Source: a virus. Taken from it: a stretch of 22,590 nt of DNA. The translations under genes and the position numbers were made by a program. The DNA is taken from positions 1 to 22,590 of IMG/VR virus record IMGVR_UViG_3300046463_000866. One strand, given 5' to 3'. Below are positions 1 to 5,200 of the stretch, piece after piece; the stretch's first letter is position 1; every line of letters begins with the position of its first letter. Below the pieces are notes generated by a model. It was not told the DNA's origin. It worked only from the letters and a program-made list of their open reading frames with translations, and did not search any database.

Positions 1-225
1 GCTGCCGATTCGTACACGGGCCGTGGCCGCAAGACCTTCGAGTCAAGCGGTGCGACCAGTGGGCGTCGTGGTGCCGGTAGCAAGAAGACCGGCGTCAAGG
101 TCACGGCTGCGGCTTCGGGTCGTCGGCGTGGAGCAGGGGCGAAGAACAAGTCCCAGGCTGCTCCGGCGTCCCGTCGCGGTCGGGGAACGCGCTCGTCCGC
201 AAGGGCTGGCGCGGACCCCAAGTAG
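1..225 (+). CDS. C-terminal part of a basic Arg/Gly/Ala-rich protein (partial)
   Basis: The reading frame is open from the first base and ends at TAG 223-225 (a second TAG starts at 226), so 74 residues of a longer protein are visible. The visible part is low complexity: Arg, Lys, Gly, Ala and Ser dominate, with short blocks such as GRRRGAGAKNK and SRRGRGTRSS. Tails like this are common on DNA- or RNA-binding proteins, including actinobacterial HU-like proteins, but no folded domain is visible and I assign no function. A GTG-initiated gene begins 57 bases after the stop in the -1 frame, which is already open across this stop (see findings). Confidence 0.6.
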   Translation, partial: AADSYTGRGRKTFESSGATSGRRGAGSKKTGVKVTAAASGRRRGAGAKNKSQAAPASRRGRGTRSSARAGADPK

Positions 226-281
226 TAGCGGCGGCCAAGACTGCCCTGGACGGCGACCCATCGGATCTCGAAAGACTTCTG

Positions 282-605
282 GTGGGTCGCCGTATTTGGG
301 TCGTCGTCCCTGCTTTCGAGGGGTCACCTGCTCACGCATATGACTGTCGCGTGCTCAGCCTCAAAGCCTTTCTCCCAGCTGGGCCAGTCGGCGAAGGTGA
401 GCCGAATGCCTACGAAGGCATCAGGAGAAAGCATCTCCTCAAGTTGTGGACAGACCCAGGTGGTAACAGGGTGCTGACCGTTGGGAGCATTCGTCTTCAC
501 GATCCCATGAGGACCGGGGAGATCACGAGAGCTCAGAAGCAACTAAGCTCGGAGAAGAATGTAGGCGTCGCACCGATCATTGACGATCTACCAGACTACG
601 AGTGA
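282..605 (+). CDS. Hypothetical protein, 107 aa
   Basis: The frame runs from GTG 282 to TGA 603-605. I found no ATG, GTG or TTG further upstream in this frame back to the in-frame TAG at 78-80, so GTG 282 is the first usable start. No convincing ribosome binding site precedes it. The start of the protein (RRIWVVVPAFEG) has a beta-strand-like hydrophobic run and the rest is mixed and soluble. I recognise no family. It lies on the same strand just after the basic protein, and is followed by the first copy of the hairpin leader. The unusual start leaves open that this is the 3' part of a longer or frameshifted product. Confidence 0.5.
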   Translation: MGRRIWVVVPAFEGSPAHAYDCRVLSLKAFLPAGPVGEGEPNAYEGIRRKHLLKLWTDPGGNRVLTVGSIRLHDPMRTGEITRAQKQLSSEKNVGVAPIIDDLPDYE

Positions 606-685
606 TGCGTTGCGGGTTGTCCCACTCCGTGGGGCTTCCTGGAGCACATGACCGTGCTTCAATACCAATACAGGGAGGATGAATA
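606..685 (+). promoter_or_regulatory. Hairpin leader A: two stem-loops, 11-nt spacer, AGGGAGG
   Basis: Directly after the TGA of the previous gene there are two stem-loops. Stem 1 pairs 619-625 with 629-635 (7 bp including one G-U, loop TCC). Stem 2 pairs GGAGCAC 641-647 with GTGCTTC 654-660 (7 bp, one G-U). Then follow 11 nt ending in AATAC and the Shine-Dalgarno AGGGAGG at 672-678, seven bases before ATG 686. The same layout recurs at 1198-1273, with a different stem sequence that still pairs, and in shorter form at 4845-4880. A structured 5' leader, RNA processing site or regulator-binding site is inferred. Confidence 0.6.
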
Positions 686-943
686 ATGAGCGGTACAGAT
701 GCGCTGTTCTTTGCGGGCATCGCCTGCTTCGTTGTTGCTGTCTTCACATTCATCGTTGCTTGGCTGGTGGATGTGGCCCGCGACTCTCGTGACCTCAAGG
801 AGATGGTCAACGAGGGTCGCAGGGTCTACCAGGGTCGCATCCGGGGTATGATCTACTTCATGATCGACATCCCCGACGTGGCCGAGGCCACAGACGCTGA
901 GTGGCAGCTTCAGAGCCTGCTCTACGAGTACCGGCAGCTGTAA
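686..943 (+). CDS. Small single-pass membrane protein, 85 aa
   Basis: ATG 686 has a strong AGGGAGG seven bases upstream. Residues about 8-28 form one hydrophobic helix (FFAGIACFVVAVFTFIVAWLV) with a short N-terminus outside it. The remaining 55 or so residues are charged and soluble, ending in an acidic segment and YEYRQL. No family is recognised. Small early membrane proteins of this shape are common in phages of actinobacteria, but they are diverse and I assign no role. The stop TAA 941-943 shares its last base with the ATG of the next gene (TAATG), so the two are probably translated together. Confidence 0.75.
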   Translation: MSGTDALFFAGIACFVVAVFTFIVAWLVDVARDSRDLKEMVNEGRRVYQGRIRGMIYFMIDIPDVAEATDAEWQLQSLLYEYRQL

Positions 944-1197
944 TGGTTGACATCACATACCAAGATGTGATCAGAGTCGCCGACGAGAACAACGAGGCGG
1001 ACATCGATGACTGGATCGAGAGAAACGGTCTGAGCGATGAAGTCTTGAAGAAAGTCACTCACGACTTCTACTACATGTGCTATCGGCAGATCGCAGGCGG
1101 TGACGACGTAGAGCAAGCCATGAAGTGTTGTATCCTGGCTGCCTTCACGATCGGCGTCGATGTAGGACGGGAATTCATTCCCAAGACAGAACTCTGA
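943..1197 (+). CDS. Hypothetical acidic protein, 84 aa
   Basis: The start ATG 943 overlaps the previous TAA by one base. A GTG at 901 would extend it, but that would place it 43 bases inside the membrane protein and the TAATG junction is more typical. The protein is acidic and probably helical, with three cysteines (one in MCYRQ and a CC pair at KCC). No domain is recognised. It is co-transcribed with the membrane protein upstream. The second hairpin leader begins just after its stop. Confidence 0.7.
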   Translation: MVDITYQDVIRVADENNEADIDDWIERNGLSDEVLKKVTHDFYYMCYRQIAGGDDVEQAMKCCILAAFTIGVDVGREFIPKTEL

Positions 1198-1273
1198 TCT
1201 GCGGGTGAACCCTCCTGCGGTGGGGTTTGCCCGGAGCTCAGCGAGCTCCAATACCAAGACAGGGAGGATGGAA
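1198..1273 (+). promoter_or_regulatory. Hairpin leader B: perfect stem-loop, 11-nt spacer, AGGGAGG
   Basis: This is the second copy of the leader at 606-685. After TGCGGGT, shared by both copies, there is a weaker AACCC/GGGTT pairing. Then comes a perfect 7-bp stem, GGAGCTC 1233-1239 with GAGCTCC 1243-1249, loop AGC. The 11-nt spacer is followed by AGGGAGG 1261-1267, six bases before ATG 1274. Compared with copy A, the stem changes on both arms and still pairs, while the spacer (CAATACCAA.AC) and AGGGAGGATG are nearly identical. Paired changes of this kind argue that the RNA structure is maintained. Confidence 0.65.
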
Positions 1274-1519
1274 ATGGCTAAGACGAAAGAGCCACTGGAG
1301 AGTCAGTTGCCGACCTACTCGGTCAAGCGCAGCGTAGACTTCCCCAGTTGGTTAGTCGTCACATGTCCTTACGAGGACTGCGGCGACGTCTTCCTGGTGC
1401 GTGCAAGTAGGTGGCTGAAGCCAATGAGGAGGACCACTCACAGTGGCGATCCGTTCACTATCACTGGTAGAAGCTGCCCCTACTGCATGAGGGTAAGTCA
1501 CAAACCCAGAGTCTCCTGA
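1274..1519 (+). CDS. Small zinc-ribbon-like protein, 81 aa
   Basis: I chose ATG 1274 because AGGGAGG ends six bases before it. ATG 1268 in the same frame abuts the ribosome binding site, and the GTG at 1205 would lie in the hairpin leader. Two cysteine pairs, CPYEDCG near residue 30 and CPYC near residue 72, look like the two knuckles of a zinc ribbon separated by about 36 residues. The region between is basic. Nucleic-acid or protein binding is possible but not shown. The stop is followed by a promoter-like TATAAT and the helicase gene. Confidence 0.7.
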   Translation: MAKTKEPLESQLPTYSVKRSVDFPSWLVVTCPYEDCGDVFLVRASRWLKPMRRTTHSGDPFTITGRSCPYCMRVSHKPRVS

Positions 1520-1525
1520 ATCAGC

Positions 1526-1531
1526 TATAAT
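1526..1531 (+). promoter_or_regulatory. Candidate promoter -10 element (TATAAT)
   Basis: A perfect TATAAT lies in the 48-base gap between the zinc-ribbon gene and the helicase gene. It is flanked by CCTGA 1515-1519 and TCAGG 1531-1535, which are inverted repeats. No good -35 hexamer is visible at the usual spacing (about 1503-1508), so this is either a promoter with a weak -35, as is common in actinobacteria, or chance. If used, transcription would start near 1538 and give a leader of about 30 nt. Confidence 0.4.
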
Positions 1532-1567
1532 CAGGGGCTATCACCAAACCACCCGGAAGGTAACACC

Positions 1568-3472
1568 ATGCCAAATGCATTTGCTGAGCTGTCTCCCTCA
1601 GGGGACAAGATCGAGGTCCACTTCAAGTATGACAAGGATCTCGTCACACTCATCAAAGAGGTACCAGGCGCACGGTTTGTTCCGGTCACCAACGGTGGTC
1701 CCATGTGGACCGTCCCGCTGAACCTGGACATCGCGCGGCGTCTGAACGAGAACATGGGACCGGGTCTCGTCCTCGGACGCGCATTGCGTGTCTGGGGCAA
1801 GGAGGCTCGGAAGCGTGAGAAGAACCTCCATGCTCTGGCAAGCATTGATTCGGTTGAGCCTGAAGCTCTTGCCCTCAAGGACAAGATCCCAGGCATGGCC
1901 GAATGGATGCGCGGCTACCAGCGTGCAGATGTTCAGTTCCTGGCTGCTACGTCGGCGATCAACGCCAACGAGCCGGGGCTTGGTAAGACATCTGAGACCA
2001 TCGCTGCCATCTTCGAGGCAGGGCTTGAGAACGGCCAGCACCTTGTGGTCGCTCCTAAGACCTCACTCGAGACTGTTTGGCGGTCTGAGATCGAGCGCTG
2101 GACGGAGCACTGCGAGAAGCCGCATGAGGTCATCTGCTACAGCGGTGAACTCAGCACGGCTGCTCGTGAACATGCCATCGAGGAGTTCTGGGCATGCGTG
2201 GATGAAGACTGGCCTGTTTGGTTCGTCTGCACCCCGCAGACCTTGCTCGGTGGGCACGATCCCAACGTCGAGGAGTGGAACACCTTCACGATCGACGAGT
2301 TCCATAAGACAGGGTTGACGAACACGTCAGCCAAGAAGGGCACGGGCACGAAGTTCGGAGACGCCGTCAAGGAGATCAAGTCCAAGCGGCGTTACGCTCT
2401 CTCCGGGACACCGATGGGCGGCAAGCCCATCAAGCTCTGGGGAGCGCTGCACTTCCTGTATCCGGAGCAGTTCACGTCCAAGTGGCAATGGGCCAAGACG
2501 TGGCTGGATGTCTCCAGCAATGGGTATGGGCAGGACATCGGCGGTGTTCTCAGAGGTCGTGAGGATGAGTTCTACAAGGCTCTGTCTCCGTACCTAGTGC
2601 GGCGGCTGAAGTCTGAAGTGCTCACCCAGCTGCCTCCGAAGCAGTTCGTCGATGTCTGGTGCGACATGACGCCGAAGCAGAAGAAGCAGTACGACGACTT
2701 CGCTGCCAAGGCGGAAGCTGAGATCGAGGGCATGAAGCTCAACGCTCTCGGCATTCTCGCAGAGTACACTCGGCTGAAGGTCTTCGCAGATGCTTACTGC
2801 GAGGAGATGGTCGAGAAGATGGTTGACTGCGGCATGTGCAAGGGCACAGGCGATGTTGAGGGTGTAACCTGCCCTCGTTGTCTGGGCTCTGGTAAGCGCA
2901 AGCAGCAGCACCCCATCCCGAGCAACGAGTCGGGCAAGCTGCAATACCTGCTTGAGCGGCTGAACGAGAACGGCATCGACCCTGACGATCCTTCAGGCGA
3001 CAGTTGTGCTGTGGTGGCCAGTCAGTTCAAGCTGGTGGCCGACATGGTTCACGCCTATCTGAACGCCAAGGGCATCTATGCCGAGAAGATCACAGGCGAC
3101 ACATCCGGTAAGGAACGCGCTCGCATTCAGGAGCAGTTCCAGAAGGGTGGTGTCGGCTCACCCCGCGTTGTGGTGATGACTACCACAGCCGGTGGTGTGG
3201 CAATCACTCTTGACCGGGCAGATACCTGCCACATCCTGGACGAGACATGGGTCCCGGACGATCAAGAGCAGTTGGCCGATCGTATTCACCGCGCATCGCG
3301 GATGCACCAGGTCACGGTGTACTCCTACCGTTGCAAGGACACGATCGAGGAGGACATCCACGCTCTGGTGCAGGACAAGGCCCAGATCAACCGGGCAATC
3401 TTGGATATCAGGCGGCAGGGCTTCCGCGCCGACCACAAGCCTCAGGTTGTAACCGAAGAGGTTGCAGCATGA
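1568..3472 (+). CDS. SNF2-family DNA helicase/translocase with zinc-finger insert
   Basis: The 634-aa product has the motifs of superfamily 2 SNF2-type ATPases in order: RGYQRADVQF near 115, Walker A EPGLGKT (135-141), motif II DEFH (243-246), motif III SGTP (279-282), a C-terminal RecA lobe with TTTAGGVAITL (538-548) and motif VI DRIHRASR (571-578). The N-terminal ~110 residues resemble the non-catalytic segment seen in SMARCAL1-like and phage SNF2 proteins. Between the lobes lie two CxxCxGxG-like repeats (C421, C424, C435, C438), as in DnaJ zinc fingers. It probably remodels replication or recombination forks or moves along DNA. GGAAGG 1555-1560 precedes ATG 1568. Its stop overlaps the next start as ATGA. 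Confidence 0.9.
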   Translation: MPNAFAELSPSGDKIEVHFKYDKDLVTLIKEVPGARFVPVTNGGPMWTVPLNLDIARRLNENMGPGLVLGRALRVWGKEARKREKNLHALASIDSVEPEALALKDKIPGMAEWMRGYQRADVQFLAATSAINANEPGLGKTSETIAAIFEAGLENGQHLVVAPKTSLETVWRSEIERWTEHCEKPHEVICYSGELSTAAREHAIEEFWACVDEDWPVWFVCTPQTLLGGHDPNVEEWNTFTIDEFHKTGLTNTSAKKGTGTKFGDAVKEIKSKRRYALSGTPMGGKPIKLWGALHFLYPEQFTSKWQWAKTWLDVSSNGYGQDIGGVLRGREDEFYKALSPYLVRRLKSEVLTQLPPKQFVDVWCDMTPKQKKQYDDFAAKAEAEIEGMKLNALGILAEYTRLKVFADAYCEEMVEKMVDCGMCKGTGDVEGVTCPRCLGSGKRKQQHPIPSNESGKLQYLLERLNENGIDPDDPSGDSCAVVASQFKLVADMVHAYLNAKGIYAEKITGDTSGKERARIQEQFQKGGVGSPRVVVMTTTAGGVAITLDRADTCHILDETWVPDDQEQLADRIHRASRMHQVTVYSYRCKDTIEEDIHALVQDKAQINRAILDIRRQGFRADHKPQVVTEEVAA

Positions 3473-3576
3473 TCGCTACCTGCAATCTGTGTGGGAAATT
3501 CAGTGTACCATGGGATGAGATCGGCAAGGCGCTCATGGAGCAACACCTGAAGTCCTGCAAGAAGGTGAAGAGATGA
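3469..3576 (+). CDS. 35-aa mini zinc-finger protein
   Basis: This very short gene starts at ATG 3469, which overlaps the helicase TGA, and ends at TGA 3574-3576, which overlaps the next ATG. ATGA junctions at both ends are strong evidence that it is translated. The product has C5xxC8 and H26xxxC30, a CCHC arrangement with 17 residues between the pairs, similar to a classic zinc finger. It ends in a basic KKVKR tail. Nucleic-acid binding or a partner role for the helicase is plausible but unproven. Confidence 0.7.
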   Translation: MIATCNLCGKFSVPWDEIGKALMEQHLKSCKKVKR

Positions 3577-4067
3577 GCTTCAACGAGGACGGTTCAACCA
3601 GCTTCCTCATCGTTGATCACGAGATCGCTCAGAACACGGATCTTGTTATCTATGTGCTTGACGTCTGGCAGGGTGATCGTGAAGATCCTGCTGTCGGCGT
3701 CGCCCGGTACATGGGCGTGTTCAAGGGTGAAGACCTCACGACCGACGATGGGGAAGCACTCGATCCTGACTTCAGCAAGTGGAAGCCAGGCTACTACAAC
3801 GAGAAGAAGATCATCCCTCAGCCTCTCTTTTGGGAGACCCTGGAGGAGATCAAGAAGGGTGATCGGGACGCGGAGAACTTCAAGAGGCAGACAGAAGGGC
3901 TTCTTCTGAAGGATGACTACTCCTTCGGTTCGCGTCATGTTGAGAGAACACTGTACCAGGGGTTCGTTGAGGCCATTGACATCCTCGCCGTTGATGGTGA
4001 GAACGAAGAGGCCTGGGCCGCTGTAAACAAATACAGGGAGCACAAGGCTCTCGAATACGAAAGGTAG
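3573..4067 (+). CDS. Hypothetical protein, 164 aa
   Basis: ATG 3573 overlaps the preceding stop (ATGA), with GAAGGTGAAGAG just upstream as ribosome binding site. The product is soluble and acidic, with a beta-rich start (STSFLIVDHEIAQNT and LVIYVLDVWQG) and a helical C-terminus rich in Glu and Lys. There are no transmembrane segments and no cysteine motif. I do not recognise the family. It sits between the mini zinc protein and the KTSC gene in one tightly packed operon. Confidence 0.75.
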   Translation: MSFNEDGSTSFLIVDHEIAQNTDLVIYVLDVWQGDREDPAVGVARYMGVFKGEDLTTDDGEALDPDFSKWKPGYYNEKKIIPQPLFWETLEEIKKGDRDAENFKRQTEGLLLKDDYSFGSRHVERTLYQGFVEAIDILAVDGENEEAWAAVNKYREHKALEYER

Positions 4068-4069
4068 AG

Positions 4070-4315
4070 ATGGAAGGACGCATCAGAGCGGATCACCCAA
4101 CCGGCAAGCTACACGGTTACAAGATCGCAGACAGCAGCAACGTAAACTACGTTGGCTGGCAAGATGGCGACATGATCGTGTGGTTCAAGACTGGCGCCTA
4201 CGTGTATGTGGGCGTCAGCCGTCAACGGGCCGTTGCATGTGCGCTCGCCAAGAGCGTAGGCGGCTATCTCAACAAGGTCGTCAAGCCTGCCCATAAGGCG
4301 GTGAAACTGGCTTGA
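4070..4315 (+). CDS. KTSC-domain protein, 81 aa
   Basis: The pattern SSNVNYVGWQDGDMIVWFKT (22-41) followed by GAYVYVGVS (42-50) and ALAKSVGGYLN (58-68) matches the KTSC domain: a short beta-sheet with a conserved Ser/aromatic core and a final S.G.Y.N segment. KTSC domains occur alone in phages and next to lysyl-tRNA-synthetase-like or nucleic-acid-related domains; their biochemical role is not settled. ATG 4070 follows the previous TAG by two bases. The gene ends inside the start of the next one. Confidence 0.7.
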   Translation: MEGRIRADHPTGKLHGYKIADSSNVNYVGWQDGDMIVWFKTGAYVYVGVSRQRAVACALAKSVGGYLNKVVKPAHKAVKLA

Positions 4316-4698
4316 TCCAGGTGTGGGCAGCCATTGTAGCAGGCTGTTTCATGCTCGGGGCTTACCTGTCCTGGCGGGAGCACCGGCGGGACGCCTCCAA
4401 CCACCGTACGCAGCCGGGGTGGGTGTACTTTCTCACCCCGGAGGGTGGCGCGGTCAGCGACCCACCAGCACCCATCAAGATAGGCATGACCCACAGGGAT
4501 CCGTACGAGGAACGACTTCCTGAAATTGAGACTATGTCTCCGAAGCCTCTCGAGATCCTACTGGTGGTTCAAGCAAGTGATCCTGCCCAGTTGGAACGGG
4601 CTATTCACAAAGAGCTAGCAGGGTCACGGCTGCACGGCGAGTGGTTCGATCGCCAAGCAGTGCTAGCTTTCCTAGACGCGGTGTCCCCAACTTGGTGA
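4312..4698 (+). CDS. Membrane-anchored T5orf172/GIY-YIG-like protein
   Basis: Residues about 4-20 form a hydrophobic helix (VWAAIVAGCFMLGAYLS) followed by basic WREHRRD, suggesting an inner-membrane anchor with the rest in the cytoplasm. Residues 36-122 match the T5orf172 branch of the GIY-YIG nuclease fold: GWVYFLTPE (36-44), IKIGMT (55-60), a region rich in Leu and Val, LERAIHKEL (94-102) and GEWFD (109-113). A GIY-YIG-type nuclease with a membrane anchor is unusual; catalytic activity is not certain. The start is probably TTG 4312 overlapping the KTSC TGA, or GTG 4321. A strong terminator follows the stop by four bases. Confidence 0.65.
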   Translation: MIQVWAAIVAGCFMLGAYLSWREHRRDASNHRTQPGWVYFLTPEGGAVSDPPAPIKIGMTHRDPYEERLPEIETMSPKPLEILLVVQASDPAQLERAIHKELAGSRLHGEWFDRQAVLAFLDAVSPTW

Positions 4699-4702
4699 AT
4701 CT

Positions 4703-4726
4703 AAAAGACCCCTATAGGGGTCTTTT
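4703..4726. terminator. Perfect hairpin terminator, bidirectional
   Basis: AAAAGACCCC 4703-4712 pairs fully with GGGGTCTTTT 4717-4726 around a TATA loop, giving a 10-bp stem with an A-tract and a T-tract on either side. It starts four bases after the stop of the T5orf172-like gene and ends the operon begun by the helicase. Symmetry means it could work in both directions. The AAGACCCCT/AGGGGTCTT core recurs as the outer stem of the element at 6340-6466. Confidence 0.9.
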
Positions 4727-4736
4727 AACCGCAATT

Positions 4737-4858
4737 GCTCGCGCGAGCTCGCGCACGCACGCGGGACACCGACGACCACTCCGGGTGAAATCCTCTCCTA
4801 GGCGCACGCGTGCGCTCGGGGGAGGGATTCATCTGGTAGTGGGTCTCGCGCGCGCGAG
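4737..4858. repeat. Cluster of GC-rich perfect palindromes
   Basis: Between the terminator and the next gene lie GCTCGCGCGAGC (4737-4748), overlapping GCGCGAGCTCGCGC (4741-4754), GCGCACGCGTGCGC (4802-4815) and CTCGCGCGCGCGAG (4845-4858), all perfect palindromes of 12-14 bases. The interval has no open frame of its own that I would support. Protein-binding operators, a replication-initiation site or RNA hairpins are possible. The last palindrome is also the stem of hairpin leader C. Confidence 0.7.
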
Positions 4859-4880
4859 GGACAAATACAAGGGAGGTTTC
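4845..4880 (+). promoter_or_regulatory. Hairpin leader C: palindromic stem, 11-nt spacer, AGGGAGG
   Basis: The 14-base palindrome at 4845-4858 can form a hairpin. It is followed by exactly 11 nt (containing CAAATACA) and AGGGAGG 4870-4876, then TTTC and ATG 4881. The stem sequence is unrelated to those of leaders A and B, but the spacing from stem to Shine-Dalgarno is identical and the AATAC motif is shared. This supports one class of structured leader used by several genes. Confidence 0.55.
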
Positions 4881-5045
4881 ATGGATGTCCTAATGCAGTT
4901 TGGTGACGGTAATCACCAAGTTCTGCCGGTAGAGGCAGATGATCCGGGAGATGCCGTACAAGAGGCCAAAGACTGGGTACTGAGTCATGCCTGGTTTGAG
5001 GTTCAGGATGACCAGGGCCAGGTATTGGCCACCACTAACCTGTAA
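4881..5045 (+). CDS. Hypothetical protein, 54 aa
   Basis: ATG 4881 has AGGGAGG four bases upstream, which fixes this start over longer in-frame extensions that would run into the palindromes and terminator. The product is small, acidic and soluble (beta-like start MDVLMQFGDGNHQVL, a helix EADDPGDAVQEAKDWVLSHA, then a beta-like end). No family is recognised. It is the only gene between the terminator at 4703-4726 and the nuclease gene, surrounded by inverted repeats on both sides, so it may be separately controlled. Confidence 0.75.
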   Translation: MDVLMQFGDGNHQVLPVEADDPGDAVQEAKDWVLSHAWFEVQDDQGQVLATTNL

Positions 5046-5047
5046 AG

Positions 5048-5104
5048 AGCGGGGCAGCTAGTGGGGACTAGCGCGCCGGTGCCCGGTCCGGTATACTCCC
5101 CGCT
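5048..5104 (+). promoter_or_regulatory. Inverted repeat with TATACT, possible promoter/operator
   Basis: AGCGGGG 5048-5054 is matched by CCCCGCT 5098-5104. Inside it are CTAGTGGGGACTAG (5057-5070 region, CTAG at each end) and TATACT 5092-5097, which resembles a -10 element. No TTGACA-like -35 is visible. TGCCCGGTCC at 5080-5089 recurs at 5151-5160 in the next hairpin. This may hold the promoter for the nuclease gene; the evidence is pattern only. Confidence 0.35.
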
Positions 5105-5120
5105 GTAGTGAACGACGGCT

Positions 5121-5200
5121 GGTGAGGGATCGGGTTTGGGTGAAACGGGTTGCCCGGTCCCTCACCAAATACTCAGCAACAAGACACGAGGGAGGATTGA
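5121..5200 (+). promoter_or_regulatory. Hairpin leader D: 14-bp stem upstream of AGGGAGG
   Basis: GGTGAGGGATCGGG 5121-5134 pairs with CCCGGTCCCTCACC 5153-5166 along 14 bp with a single G-U. The 18-nt loop contains GGGTTTGGGTGAAACGGGT-like sequence. It is followed by AAATAC, then AGGGAGG 5189-5195 and ATG 5201. The distance from stem to Shine-Dalgarno is 22 nt, twice that in leaders A-C. This is the longest hairpin of the set and probably forms in the RNA leader of the nuclease gene. Confidence 0.65.

Noticed and set aside
4737-4858. CRISPR-like repeat array
   Set aside because: The palindromes differ in sequence and spacing, and there are no equal-length spacers or direct repeats.
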